DNA from: Olivibacter sitiensis DSM 17696
Lineage (GTDB): Bacteria > Bacteroidota > Bacteroidia > Sphingobacteriales > Sphingobacteriaceae
Direction of reading: 5' to 3'
NCBI RefSeq assembly: GCF_000427965.1
Contig: NZ_ATZA01000005.1
Location: forward strand, 87,701 to 151,700
Length of the DNA stretch: 64,000 nt
In this document: positions 41,205 to 49,090 of the stretch, piece after piece
Numbering within the stretch: the first letter of the stretch is position 1
Layout: each line of letters begins with the position of its first letter
Notes under the pieces: model-generated
What the model was told of the DNA's origin: nothing
The model's database searches: none
Seen by the model: only the letters and a program-made list of their open reading frames with translations
Made by a program: the position numbers and the translations under genes

Positions 41205-41885
41205 ATGAACCATTCAAATTTTATTGTTATCCCTGCAAATGAATCGCATATTGGCTATGCAGAAGAAATTTGTAACGAGATGTCCGAATCAGCCAAAGCA
41301 CGTGGAACGGGTATAGCCAAACGCAAACCTGAATACGTTGCTAAAAAAATGCTGGAAGGCAAAGCGGTCATTGCCCTACATAAGGACGGCACTTGGGCCG
41401 GCTTTTGCTATATTGAAACTTGGAGTCATGGCGACTACGTGGCCAATTCGGGACTTATTGTCAACCCATTGTTTCGAAAGGAGGGCCTTGCCAAGGCGAT
41501 CAAAAAACGTATCTTCGAACTTTCTAGGGAAAAATATCCCGACGCCAAGATATTTGGGCTTACCACGGGCTTTGCGGTTATGAAGATTAATTCGGAGTTA
41601 GGTTATGAACCCGTTCCATATTCGGAACTCACTCAGGATGAAGAATTTTGGAGCGGATGCAAAAGCTGTGTCAACTATGATATCCTGATGAGCAAGGATC
41701 GTAAGAACTGCATGTGCACAGCCATGCTCTGGGATCCGATAGAAAAGAAAAAAGAACTGCAGGAAAAGATCGAGATGAAAGCTAAGGCCAAAGAAAGATT
41801 GAAAGGCATGCAGAAAAAGCATTCGCTCTTAAAACGTATCGAGCTTAGTTTGAGGCGATCTACAAAGATGTTGTCTTTCTCCTAG
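41205..41885 (+). CDS. GNAT N-acyltransferase, predicted first enzyme of arginine synthesis
   Basis: Probably acylates glutamate (acetyl or succinyl) in place of a classical ArgA/ArgJ. GNAT fold: beta4 and the CoA loop are seen in SGLIVNPLFRKEGLAKAIKKR, with the R/Q-x-x-G-x-G/A-like element RKEGLA. Residues 150-175 hold a Cys cluster (SGCKSCVNYD, KNCMCTAMLWD) and the C-terminal 40 residues are strongly basic and helical. 226 residues. It leads a nine-step arginine operon that otherwise lacks an N-acylglutamate synthase, which is the basis of the assignment. Long 5' leader with a possible arginine control element. Confidence 0.75.
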   Translation: MNHSNFIVIPANESHIGYAEEICNEMSESAKARGTGIAKRKPEYVAKKMLEGKAVIALHKDGTWAGFCYIETWSHGDYVANSGLIVNPLFRKEGLAKAIKKRIFELSREKYPDAKIFGLTTGFAVMKINSELGYEPVPYSELTQDEEFWSGCKSCVNYDILMSKDRKNCMCTAMLWDPIEKKKELQEKIEMKAKAKERLKGMQKKHSLLKRIELSLRRSTKMLSFS

Positions 41886-41989
41886 ATAGAAGGTAAGACT
41901 CACAAGATAAATAACAAAATCGTTCATAAAATTAACCAATAAACAATAGGGATCGCCATGGGAAAATGGCCATCAAACAGAAAAAGGAG

Positions 41990-43186
41990 ATGAAAGAAAA
42001 AGTAGTTTTAGCATTTAGTGGAGGTTTGGATACCTCATTTTGCGCCATTTATCTGGCGCAGGACAGGGGGCTGGAAGTTCATTCCGTGATTGTAAATACA
42101 GGTGGTTTTTCCGAAGAGGAGCTTCAACACATTGAGAAAAGAGCTTATGAACTGGGAGTAGCTTCACATGCTACGGTGGATGAAACCCAAAACTTCTATA
42201 ATGACAGCATCAAGTACCTCATCTTCGGCAATGTTCTCAAAAATGCTACCTATCCATTATCCGTAAGTGCAGAACGCGTATGTCAAGCTACCGCCATTGC
42301 CAACTATGCCAAAAAAATTGGTGCTGATTACGTAGCCCATGGCAGCACGGGCGCCGGCAACGATCAAGTGCGTTTTGACATGATATTCAATATTCTCATC
42401 CCAAATATCGGTATCATTACGCCCATACGGGATCTAAAACTAAGCCGCGAACAGGAAATAGAATACCTACACAAACATGGCGTAGAGTATAATGCCGAAA
42501 AGGCCAAATACAGCATCAACAAAGGGATATGGGGCACCTCTGTAGGTGGAAAAGAAACCTTAACCTCTCATGACACGCTGCCCGAAGACGCCTGGCCTAC
42601 ACCAGCCACGGAAACTGCACCTCGCCGTGTGACCATCGAGTTTGAGAAAGGCGAACCAGTAGCCCTAGACGGTGAGCGATTGGGTCCAGTAAGGGTTATC
42701 CAACAGCTACAGGCCATCGCACAGCCTTATGGCATTGGCCGCGATATCCACGTAGGCGATACCATTATAGGCATCAAGGGCCGCGTTGGTTTCGAGGCGG
42801 CTGGACCTGTCATCCTAATTAAAGCACACCACCTACTTGAAAAACATACGCTTACCAAATGGCAATTGAGCTGGAAAGACCAATTGGCCTCTTTCTATGG
42901 CAACTGGATGCATGAAGGCCAATTTCACGATCCCGTGATGCGGGACATAGAAGCATTTCTGGCCAGTTCACAGGAACAGGTAAACGGAAAGGTCTTCGTA
43001 GAGCTGCTGCCTTACCGCTTCAATCTCATCGGTATCGAATCAGAAAATGACCTTATGTCCAACAAATTTGGCAGCTATGGCGAAATGAACAATACCTGGA
43101 CGGCCGATGACGTAAAGGGTTTCTCCAAGATATTCGGAAACCAGATCGTCATCTGGCACAAGGTGAACGGAAAAGTAGAAGAATAA
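41990..43186 (+). CDS. argG: Argininosuccinate synthase
   Basis: Joins citrulline and aspartate using ATP to form argininosuccinate. The ATP-binding SGGLDTSF motif is at the N-terminus (KVVLAFSGGLDTSFCAIYL); the ATG at 41990 is preferred because family members start right before it, though an in-frame ATG at 41966 exists. NYAKKIGADYVAHGSTGAGNDQVRFD, KAKYSINKGIWGTSVGGKE and KHTLTKWQLSWKD fit the family, though the sequence is nearer to the Bacteroidetes ArgG type than to E. coli. About 398 residues. Second gene of the operon; argC follows after 19 bp. Confidence 0.95.
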   Translation: MKEKVVLAFSGGLDTSFCAIYLAQDRGLEVHSVIVNTGGFSEEELQHIEKRAYELGVASHATVDETQNFYNDSIKYLIFGNVLKNATYPLSVSAERVCQATAIANYAKKIGADYVAHGSTGAGNDQVRFDMIFNILIPNIGIITPIRDLKLSREQEIEYLHKHGVEYNAEKAKYSINKGIWGTSVGGKETLTSHDTLPEDAWPTPATETAPRRVTIEFEKGEPVALDGERLGPVRVIQQLQAIAQPYGIGRDIHVGDTIIGIKGRVGFEAAGPVILIKAHHLLEKHTLTKWQLSWKDQLASFYGNWMHEGQFHDPVMRDIEAFLASSQEQVNGKVFVELLPYRFNLIGIESENDLMSNKFGSYGEMNNTWTADDVKGFSKIFGNQIVIWHKVNGKVEE

Positions 43187-43205
43187 ACTCCAAGCAAAAC
43201 ACGAT

Positions 43206-44243
43206 ATGCAAACCATCCATGTGGGTATTATCGGTTCGGCAGGTTATACGGGAGGTGAATTGCTCAGGATACTGGTCCATCACCCCCACGTACAAATCCT
43301 GTTTGCCCATAGTGCCAGCAATGCCGACAAACCTATCCATAGCGTACATACCGATCTTTTGGGCGATACCGACCTGCTGTTTTCGTCCGATTTTGACCTT
43401 GAGAAACTGGCGGGACAAGAAAACCCTGTGCTGTTCCTTTGCGTAGGGCATGGTGATGCTAGGAAATTCCTGGAAGCTAATACCATTCCCAGCCCCATCA
43501 AGATTATCGACCTTTCGCAAGACTACCGGTTGTCTGCCAATACCTCTTACCAAGGAAAAGATTTTGTGTACGGGCTTCCCGAACTGAACAAAGAAAAGAT
43601 AAAAAGTGCCGACTATATCGCCAATCCAGGTTGCTTTGCCACCAATATCCAATTGGCTTTGCTGCCTTTGGCCGCCAGCAAGCTCCTACCAAAAGAAGTC
43701 AATATCAACGCCACTACAGGCTCCACCGGAGCAGGGCAAAAACCCGGAGCTACTTCACATTTCAGTTGGCGCAACAATAACCTATCGGTCTATAAGGCTT
43801 TTAACCACCAGCATTTGCAGGAGATAGGCGAGAGCCTGGAGCAATTGCAGCAAGGGTTCTTGCCCAATGACAGGGATAGTTTATTGGAAAATGCCGCAGA
43901 ACGCCTACTGTTCATCCCACAAAGGGGCGATTTCACAAGAGGCATATTCTCGGCCATTTACCTCGATTGCGACAAGAGTTTGGAAGAGATAGAAACCATC
44001 TACCAAGACTATTACGCCGAACAGCCCTTTACGCATATCAGCAAGACAAACATCGATTTGAAACAAGTGGTCAATACCAACAAATGCTTCATCCACTTGG
44101 AAAAGCACGGCAACAAATTGTTCATCACCACCATCATAGATAATCTGTTGAAAGGTGCAAGCGGGCAAGCCGTTCAGAACATGAACCTGGTGTTTGGTTT
44201 GGGTGAGGCCACTGGACTTCGGTTAAAGGGGACAGCTTTTTAA
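43206..44243 (+). CDS. argC: N-acyl-gamma-glutamyl-phosphate reductase
   Basis: NADPH-dependent reduction of N-acylglutamyl phosphate to the semialdehyde. 345 residues. The Rossmann start HVGIIGSAGYTGGELLRIL, LCVGHGDARKFLE, the catalytic Cys in ANPGCFATNIQLALLPLA and TGSTGAGQKPGATSHFSWR are family marks. Given the succinyl-type transcarbamylase downstream, the acyl group is probably succinyl. Followed by the decayed four-helix-bundle gene and a 7-bp-period array before argD. Confidence 0.95.
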   Translation: MQTIHVGIIGSAGYTGGELLRILVHHPHVQILFAHSASNADKPIHSVHTDLLGDTDLLFSSDFDLEKLAGQENPVLFLCVGHGDARKFLEANTIPSPIKIIDLSQDYRLSANTSYQGKDFVYGLPELNKEKIKSADYIANPGCFATNIQLALLPLAASKLLPKEVNINATTGSTGAGQKPGATSHFSWRNNNLSVYKAFNHQHLQEIGESLEQLQQGFLPNDRDSLLENAAERLLFIPQRGDFTRGIFSAIYLDCDKSLEEIETIYQDYYAEQPFTHISKTNIDLKQVVNTNKCFIHLEKHGNKLFITTIIDNLLKGASGQAVQNMNLVFGLGEATGLRLKGTAF

Positions 44244-44264
44244 TAGACTAAAACAGATTGTGTA

Positions 44265-44621
44265 ATGAGACATTATAAGAAATTGGAAGTTTGGAAAAAG
44301 GCCCACTTAATGGTCCTTCATATATACAGCAATGTATTGCCTTCGTTTTCCTTACATGAAAGATATGATTTACACAATCAATTGAAAAGGGCTGCTTACT
44401 CTGCTCCATTGAATATCGTGGAAGGGGCAAGCCGTAGAACAGAAAAGGATTTCGCTCATTTTCTAGATAATGGGCTCTATTCATGAACTGGAATATGCCT
44501 GCTTACTTGCGAAGGATTTAGATTACATTGATGAAAACCAATTTTCTGAAAGGAATAAAACACTGCCGAAGTCAAGGCCATGATGATTGGATTAATCAGG
44601 CGTTTGAGACCGGAAAATTAA
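44265..44621 (+). pseudogene. Decayed S23-type four-helix-bundle protein gene
   Basis: The first 73 codons read a normal start of the 23S rRNA intervening-sequence-like four-helix-bundle family (KLEVWKKAHLMVLHIYSNVL, NQLKRAAYSAPLNIVEGASR, DFAHFLDNG) and then stop at 44486. A second frame continues with GSIHELEYACLLAKDLDYID, and a third with AEVKAMMIGLIRRLRPEN ending at 44621. Two frameshifts are needed to restore the usual 115-120 residues. It sits between argC and argD, an operon position where no such gene belongs, so it looks like an insertion that has decayed. Sequencing error is possible but two separate shifts make decay more likely. Confidence 0.8.
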
Positions 44622-44633
44622 AATATTAACCAC

Positions 44634-44690
44634 GAGACTGGACTGAATGACTAGGGGCTTTAGTCTTTCTGCTTTAGTCTTTTAGCTCAC
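44634..44690. repeat. Degenerate 7-bp-period array before argD
   Basis: Reads as successive heptamers GAGACTG, GACTGAA, TGACTAG, GGGCTTT, AGTCTTT, CTGCTTT, AGTCTTT, TAGCTCA. AGTCTTT recurs exactly 14 bp apart. The array fills the gap up to 7 bp before the argD ATG. Confidence 0.6.
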
Positions 44691-44696
44691 AAAAAA

Positions 44697-45833
44697 ATGA
44701 AACTCTTCAACGTATATCCCATAAATCCCATCGAAATTGCCAAAGGACAGGGCAGCACCGTCTGGGATGCCCAAGGCAACGAGTACCTAGACCTCTATGG
44801 AGGCCACGCGGTCATTTCCATTGGCCACAGTCATCCCCATTATATCCAACGTATTACGGACCAGCTCCATAAGATTGGCTTTTACTCCAATTCGGTAGAG
44901 ATCCCTCTGCAGACGCAATTGGCCGAGCTATTGGGTAAGGTATCGGGCAAAGGGGATTACCAGCTTTTCCTCTGCAACTCGGGTGCCGAGGCCAACGAGA
45001 ACGCACTTAAATTGGCTTCATTCTACAATGGAAGAAAGAAAATCATCGCCTTTAAGGGAGCCTTCCACGGTCGTACTTCCCTGGCAGTGGCCGCTACGGA
45101 CAATCCCAAGATCGTGGCTCCTGTCAACGAGACGGACAATGTGATTTTTCTGCCTTTCAATGATGAAGCAGCATTGGAAAATGCTTTCCAGCAATATGGC
45201 AATGAAATTTCTTCGGTCATCATTGAAGGCATACAGGGCGTGGGCGGCATCAAGGTGGCCAGCGAAAGTTTTCTGCAGAAAATACGCCAGCTGACCACGC
45301 AATACGGTGCCGTTTTTATTGCCGACTCGGTACAGTGCGGCTATGGCCGCTCGGGCAAGTTCTACTCGCACGACTATGCGGACATCAACGCCGATATATA
45401 TAGCATGGCCAAGGGAATAGGCAACGGCTTTCCTATCGGAGCTATATCCATATCACCCAAAATACAGCCTTGGTTTGGCGAGCTAGGCACCACTTTCGGT
45501 GGCAACCACCTGGCTTGCACGGCAGCCTTGGCCGTACTGGAAGTGATGGAGCAAGAAAATTTGATCGAAAACGCCCTTAGCTTGGGTAATTATATATTCG
45601 AGGAATTGAAAGGCTTTGACAAGATCAGGGAAATACGGGGCCGCGGACTGATGATAGGTATCGACCTTCCAGAAGAATTATCGAGCGTAAAGAAAGACCT
45701 TTTGTTCAAAAATCGCATATTTACGGGCGAAGCTAAGCCTAATATCATTCGTTTGCTGCCTGCCTTGAATCTGAAGAAAGAACATGCCGATCGATTCTTG
45801 GAAGCGCTGAAAGAAAGACTGGATGAAGCATAA
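44697..45833 (+). CDS. argD: Acyl-ornithine aminotransferase
   Basis: PLP-dependent class III aminotransferase converting N-acylglutamate semialdehyde to N-acylornithine. 378 residues. The PLP Lys is in SMAKGIGNGFPIGAI; CNSGAEANENALKLAS, FKGAFHGRTSLAVAATD, VIIEGIQGVGGI and FIADSVQCGYGRSGKFYSHD (PLP-ring Asp) are clear. The acyl group is likely succinyl in this organism. After it, 45834-45922 has no feature I can name, followed by a short repeat array before argF'. Confidence 0.95.
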   Translation: MKLFNVYPINPIEIAKGQGSTVWDAQGNEYLDLYGGHAVISIGHSHPHYIQRITDQLHKIGFYSNSVEIPLQTQLAELLGKVSGKGDYQLFLCNSGAEANENALKLASFYNGRKKIIAFKGAFHGRTSLAVAATDNPKIVAPVNETDNVIFLPFNDEAALENAFQQYGNEISSVIIEGIQGVGGIKVASESFLQKIRQLTTQYGAVFIADSVQCGYGRSGKFYSHDYADINADIYSMAKGIGNGFPIGAISISPKIQPWFGELGTTFGGNHLACTAALAVLEVMEQENLIENALSLGNYIFEELKGFDKIREIRGRGLMIGIDLPEELSSVKKDLLFKNRIFTGEAKPNIIRLLPALNLKKEHADRFLEALKERLDEA

Positions 45834-45922
45834 TGCTTTCCGCCGGTGGATCAAGCCTGATGCTCTTTCAAATGCGCTGCGCTAACATCCAGAACCGCAA
45901 AAAGGCTCTACGAGAGAATTAG

Positions 45923-45957
45923 TTTTTTACTTCTGAATTTTACTTTTTACTTGAATT
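45923..45957. repeat. Short 7-bp-period array before argF'
   Basis: TTTTACT occurs at 45925, 45938 and 45945; the last two are directly adjacent heptamers and the first is 13 bp away, as if one base was lost. TTCTGAA and TTGAATT fill the phase. It ends at the argF' start codon. Confidence 0.45.
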
Positions 45958-46926
45958 ATGAATACTTTTTTTTCGGCACATAATGTAGATAAGCTCAAAG
46001 AAATAGTAGACGAGGCGTTAGCCCTGAAAGCGGCACCTTATGCCTATCAATCACTTGGAAAGAACAAAACGCTAGGTCTGATTTTTCTGAATCCAAGCCT
46101 CCGTACCCGCATGAGTACGCAAAAGGCTGCTGCCAATTTGGGTATGAACGTCATGGTCATGAACATGGACAAGGACGGGTGGGCACTGGAAACAAGAGAC
46201 GGCGTGGTAATGGACGGCACTACGGTAGAACATATCCGTGAAGCAGCCGCCGTAATGGGCGAATACTGTAATGTGCTGGGTATACGCTCTTTCCCAAAAC
46301 TCAAGGATCGGGCTGAAGACTACAGTGAAGACCTGTTCAACAAGTTCGTCAAGTTTTGTGGAAAGCCGGTCATCAGTCTGGAAAGTGCCACGAGACATCC
46401 TTTGCAGAGCCTTACCGACCTGATCACCATTACGGAGCTTTGGCAAGGCAAGGAGAGGCAAAAACCCAAAGTAGTGCTTACCTGGGCTCCGCATGTGAAG
46501 CCGCTGCCGCAAGCGGTACCCAATTCATTTGCCGAGTGGATGTGCAAGGCGCAAGCTCAGGGATTACTCGACTTTACCATCACGCATCCCGAAGGCTATG
46601 AACTTGCCGAGGAATTTACGCAAGGCGCCAATATAACGGTCAACCAACAAGAGGCTTTCCAAGATGCCGACTTTATCTATGTCAAAAATTGGTCGAGCTA
46701 CAATGAGTACGGGCAGATACTCATAGGTGGAGAAGGCTGGATGCCCGATGAAGAAAAATTGAAGGTAAGTAACAATGCCAAAGTGATGCACTGTCTGCCC
46801 GTAAGGCGCGACCTGGAATTGGCTTCCGCCGTATTGGACGGGCCAAATTCCGTAGTGATACAAGAAGCGGGCAACCGGGTATGGGCAGCACAAGTAGTAC
46901 TGAAACGAATTTTGGAAACGCAATAG
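45958..46926 (+). CDS. argF': N-succinylornithine carbamoyltransferase
   Basis: Transfers carbamoyl phosphate to an N-acylated ornithine, giving N-acylcitrulline. 322 residues, similar to the Bacteroides fragilis succinylornithine enzyme. The carbamoyl-phosphate loop is FLNPSLRTRMSTQ, not the STRTR of ordinary OTCase. ATRHPLQSLTDLITI, LTWAPHVKPLPQAVPNSFAEWM and VMHCLPVRRDLE also fit. The 80s loop reads MDGTTVEHI with Val90; in this family Glu here gives acetylornithine use and Pro/Ser/Val gives succinylornithine use. The succinyl assignment therefore rests on one residue plus overall similarity recalled from the family. Confidence 0.9.
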   Translation: MNTFFSAHNVDKLKEIVDEALALKAAPYAYQSLGKNKTLGLIFLNPSLRTRMSTQKAAANLGMNVMVMNMDKDGWALETRDGVVMDGTTVEHIREAAAVMGEYCNVLGIRSFPKLKDRAEDYSEDLFNKFVKFCGKPVISLESATRHPLQSLTDLITITELWQGKERQKPKVVLTWAPHVKPLPQAVPNSFAEWMCKAQAQGLLDFTITHPEGYELAEEFTQGANITVNQQEAFQDADFIYVKNWSSYNEYGQILIGGEGWMPDEEKLKVSNNAKVMHCLPVRRDLELASAVLDGPNSVVIQEAGNRVWAAQVVLKRILETQ

Positions 46927-46944
46927 GCGATACAGCAAGCGCAA

Positions 46945-47727
46945 GTGGAAAAACTGAACATTATCAAAATAGGTGGCAATATCATCGACAATCCCGATGC
47001 CTTAAAAAAATTCCTGTCGAATTTTCATCAATTGGCTGGATACAAAATATTGGTACATGGAGGAGGTAAGATCGCTACCCAGATGGCCCAAGACATGGGC
47101 ATAGAAGCCATCATGGTAGAGGGAAGACGCGTGACGGATGAAGCGATGCTGAAATTGGTTGTCATGGTATATGCCGGCCTTACAAACAAAGAGATCGTTG
47201 CTCAGCTGCAGGGCTTGGGTACCGATGCCATTGGAATGAGCGGAGCAGATGCAAACAGCATCTCGGCTATTAAACGACCGATAAAAAAGGTCGATTTCGG
47301 CTTTGTAGGGGATATTACGGATAAGTCCGTTAACGGCAAACGCATAACCGATTTGCTTTCACTAGGCTTTTGCCCCGTATTCTGCGCCATTACACACGAT
47401 GGCAAAGGCCAGCTATTCAATACCAACGCCGATACCATTGCATCTGCTTTAGCTGTAGGATTATCTTCTTATTTTGAGACTGTGCTGACCTATTGCTTTG
47501 AAAAGAAAGGCGTGCTAATGGATATAAAGGACAATAACTCTTTTATATCTGAAGTAAATAAGGAAAATTATCCTATACTGAAAGCCAAAGGCATAATCGC
47601 CGACGGTATGATACCAAAACTAGACAATGCCTTTGACGCTTTGGGTAATGGAGTCGCCAGGATCATCATCAAACATGCTGACGACATTTTGGACGAAAAC
47701 GTGGGGACTATTATTGTTAATAGCTAA
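46945..47727 (+). CDS. argB: N-acylglutamate kinase
   Basis: Phosphorylates the N-acylglutamate gamma-carboxyl, the second step of arginine synthesis. Starts with GTG at 46945 (VEKLNIIKIGGNIIDNPDAL); no ATG fits as well. Amino-acid-kinase motifs: IIKIGGNIID, LVHGGGKIATQMA, EGRRVTDEAMLKLVVMVYAG, GMSGADANSISA and FNTNADTIASALAVGL. 260 residues, normal. 18 bp after argF'. Arginine feedback inhibition cannot be judged; an N-terminal helix typical of inhibited hexameric enzymes is not evident. Confidence 0.93.
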   Translation: MEKLNIIKIGGNIIDNPDALKKFLSNFHQLAGYKILVHGGGKIATQMAQDMGIEAIMVEGRRVTDEAMLKLVVMVYAGLTNKEIVAQLQGLGTDAIGMSGADANSISAIKRPIKKVDFGFVGDITDKSVNGKRITDLLSLGFCPVFCAITHDGKGQLFNTNADTIASALAVGLSSYFETVLTYCFEKKGVLMDIKDNNSFISEVNKENYPILKAKGIIADGMIPKLDNAFDALGNGVARIIIKHADDILDENVGTIIVNS

Positions 47728-47732
47728 TTGTA

Positions 47733-47808
47733 GTATCAACACATAAGACTCAAGTATCAAGAAAGCTCGGTCTTATATCTTAAATCGCATATCTCAAATC
47801 TAAATATC
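47733..47808. repeat. 7-bp-period array between argB and proC
   Basis: Eleven successive heptamers fill the gap: GTATCAA, CACATAA, GACTCAA, GTATCAA, GAAAGCT, CGGTCTT, ATATCTT, AAATCGC, ATATCTC, AAATCTA, AATATCA. GTATCAA recurs 21 bp apart; the second half alternates ATATCTN and AAATCNN. Confidence 0.65.
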
Positions 47809-48615
47809 ATGAAAATAACCATTATCGGAAGTGGAAACATAGGTTTGTCTCTGGCAAAAGGTCTAGTGGAAAAGCAATACTGTCAAGCTGCGGATATCAC
47901 CTTGACGCGGAGGAACCTTAAATCATTGAACGGCGAAGCGGCAGCCGGCTTTAAAGTAAGCGACAACAATAGACTCGCTATCTTTAATACCGATGTTATT
48001 GTTCTGGCGGTGTTGCCACAACAGTTGAAAAAGGTAATGGAAGAGATTAAACCATCCGTATCCCCAGAAAAACAAGTTGTTGTCTCTGTCGTATCTGGTG
48101 TCAGCTGTGCTGACGTACGAAATGAACTCGGAAACAATGTGCAGGTAATACGCGCCATGCCCAATACAGCTATTGCCATTGGCCAATCCATGACCTGTAT
48201 TGCCACCGACAACGCGAGCCAAGACAACATCGATGAGGTAGAGAAAATGTTTGAGACAGTGGGTGCTGTCGTTATTATCAACGAAGACCTCATGACATCT
48301 GCCACCGCTCTATGCGCTTGTGGTATAGCCTTTTTCCTACGAAGCATCAGGGCTGCTTCGCAAGGAGGAGTAGAAATAGGCTTCCACGCCCATGATGCCC
48401 TCAAGATGGCCGTGCAGACGGCCAAGGGAGCCGCAGACCTGCTGTTGCAGACCCAAAGCCATCCAGAGCACGAAATCGATAAGGTCACCTCTCCAAAGGG
48501 ATGTACCATTGCCGGACTCAACGAAATGGAGCACAACGGCTTCAGCTCCGCATTCATCAAGGGCATCAAATTATCGGCTTTGAAAGCAGGAGGACTTTAC
48601 GAAAACAAAGATTAA
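47809..48615 (+). CDS. proC: Pyrroline-5-carboxylate reductase
   Basis: NAD(P)H-dependent last step of proline synthesis; in Bacteroidetes it is often carried in the arginine operon. 268 residues. The Rossmann motif IIGSGNIGLSLAKGL, VILAVLPQQLKKVM-like segment, IRAMPNTAIAIGQSMTCIA and the C-terminal dimerisation part (TAKGAADLLLQTQSHPEHEIDKVTSPKGCTIAGLNEMEHNG) are typical. It may draw glutamate semialdehyde from ornithine breakdown or serve proline synthesis; the pathway link is inference. Confidence 0.94.
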   Translation: MKITIIGSGNIGLSLAKGLVEKQYCQAADITLTRRNLKSLNGEAAAGFKVSDNNRLAIFNTDVIVLAVLPQQLKKVMEEIKPSVSPEKQVVVSVVSGVSCADVRNELGNNVQVIRAMPNTAIAIGQSMTCIATDNASQDNIDEVEKMFETVGAVVIINEDLMTSATALCACGIAFFLRSIRAASQGGVEIGFHAHDALKMAVQTAKGAADLLLQTQSHPEHEIDKVTSPKGCTIAGLNEMEHNGFSSAFIKGIKLSALKAGGLYENKD

Positions 48616-48656
48616 TTGGTATTTTAGATTGTAGAAGTACGATTTTAGATTTAGGT
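48615..48656. repeat. 7-bp-period array between proC and the S23-type gene
   Basis: Heptamers ATTGGTA, TTTTAGA, TTGTAGA, AGTACGA, TTTTAGA, TTTAGGT. TTTTAGA recurs 21 bp apart. Confidence 0.5.
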
Positions 48657-48665
48657 AAGCGTCAC

Positions 48666-49043
48666 ATGAATAGCGACATACTCAAAAACCGCACAAAGAA
48701 GTTTTCCGTTGACATTGGAAAATTGGTTTTGGAATTACCGTATAACGTACTTAATAGAAATTACTCTAATCAAATCACGCGATGTTCTAGTTCTGTAGGG
48801 GCAAACTATAGGGCCGCATGCAGAGCAAAGTCTAATGCTGACTTTTTATATAAACTAAAGATTGTGGAAGAAGAACTGGACGAGACATTGTTTTTTCTGG
48901 AATTGCTGGCGGAATTTAATCATGAAAAAAGAGATACTATTCAATTGTTATGGAAAGAAGGCAATGAATTACTCTCTATTTTTGTGGCCTCTATCAATAC
49001 ATTAAGAATTAGACAATCGGCTACTTCAAATCGTAAATCGTAA
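48666..49043 (+). CDS. S23-type four-helix-bundle protein
   Basis: Intact 125-residue member of the four-helix-bundle family first found inside 23S rRNA intervening sequences. Family pattern: ILKNRTKKFSVDIGKLVLELP, SNQITRCSSSVGANYRAACRAKS, DFLYKLKIVEEELDETLFFLELL and a final helix. The ATG at 48666 is preferred over a longer frame that runs inside proC. Function in this family is unproven. The gene lies between proC and argE with 7-bp-period arrays on both sides, and its last codons (NRKS and the stop) are encoded by the downstream array. Confidence 0.88.
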   Translation: MNSDILKNRTKKFSVDIGKLVLELPYNVLNRNYSNQITRCSSSVGANYRAACRAKSNADFLYKLKIVEEELDETLFFLELLAEFNHEKRDTIQLLWKEGNELLSIFVASINTLRIRQSATSNRKS

Positions 49044-49088
49044 ATCGTAAATCGTAAATCCAAAATCGTAAATCGTAAATCGTAAATC
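49028..49088. repeat. Tandem AAATCGT heptamer array before argE
   Basis: Units of 7 bp: four AAATCGT, one AAATCCA, three AAATCGT, then AAATC, about 8.7 copies. It overlaps the 3' end of the S23-type gene (whose stop codon is inside it) and ends 2 bp before the argE ATG. The least degenerate of the arrays in this operon. Confidence 0.9.
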
Positions 49089-49090
49089 AA

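Noticed and set aside
48501..48665. Longer N-terminus of the S23-type protein
   Set aside because: The frame upstream of 48666 runs through the end of proC and an intergenic repeat and does not resemble the family.
49028..49088. CRISPR-like tandem repeat
   Set aside because: Units are only 7 bp with no spacers and no cas genes nearby; recorded as a heptamer array.
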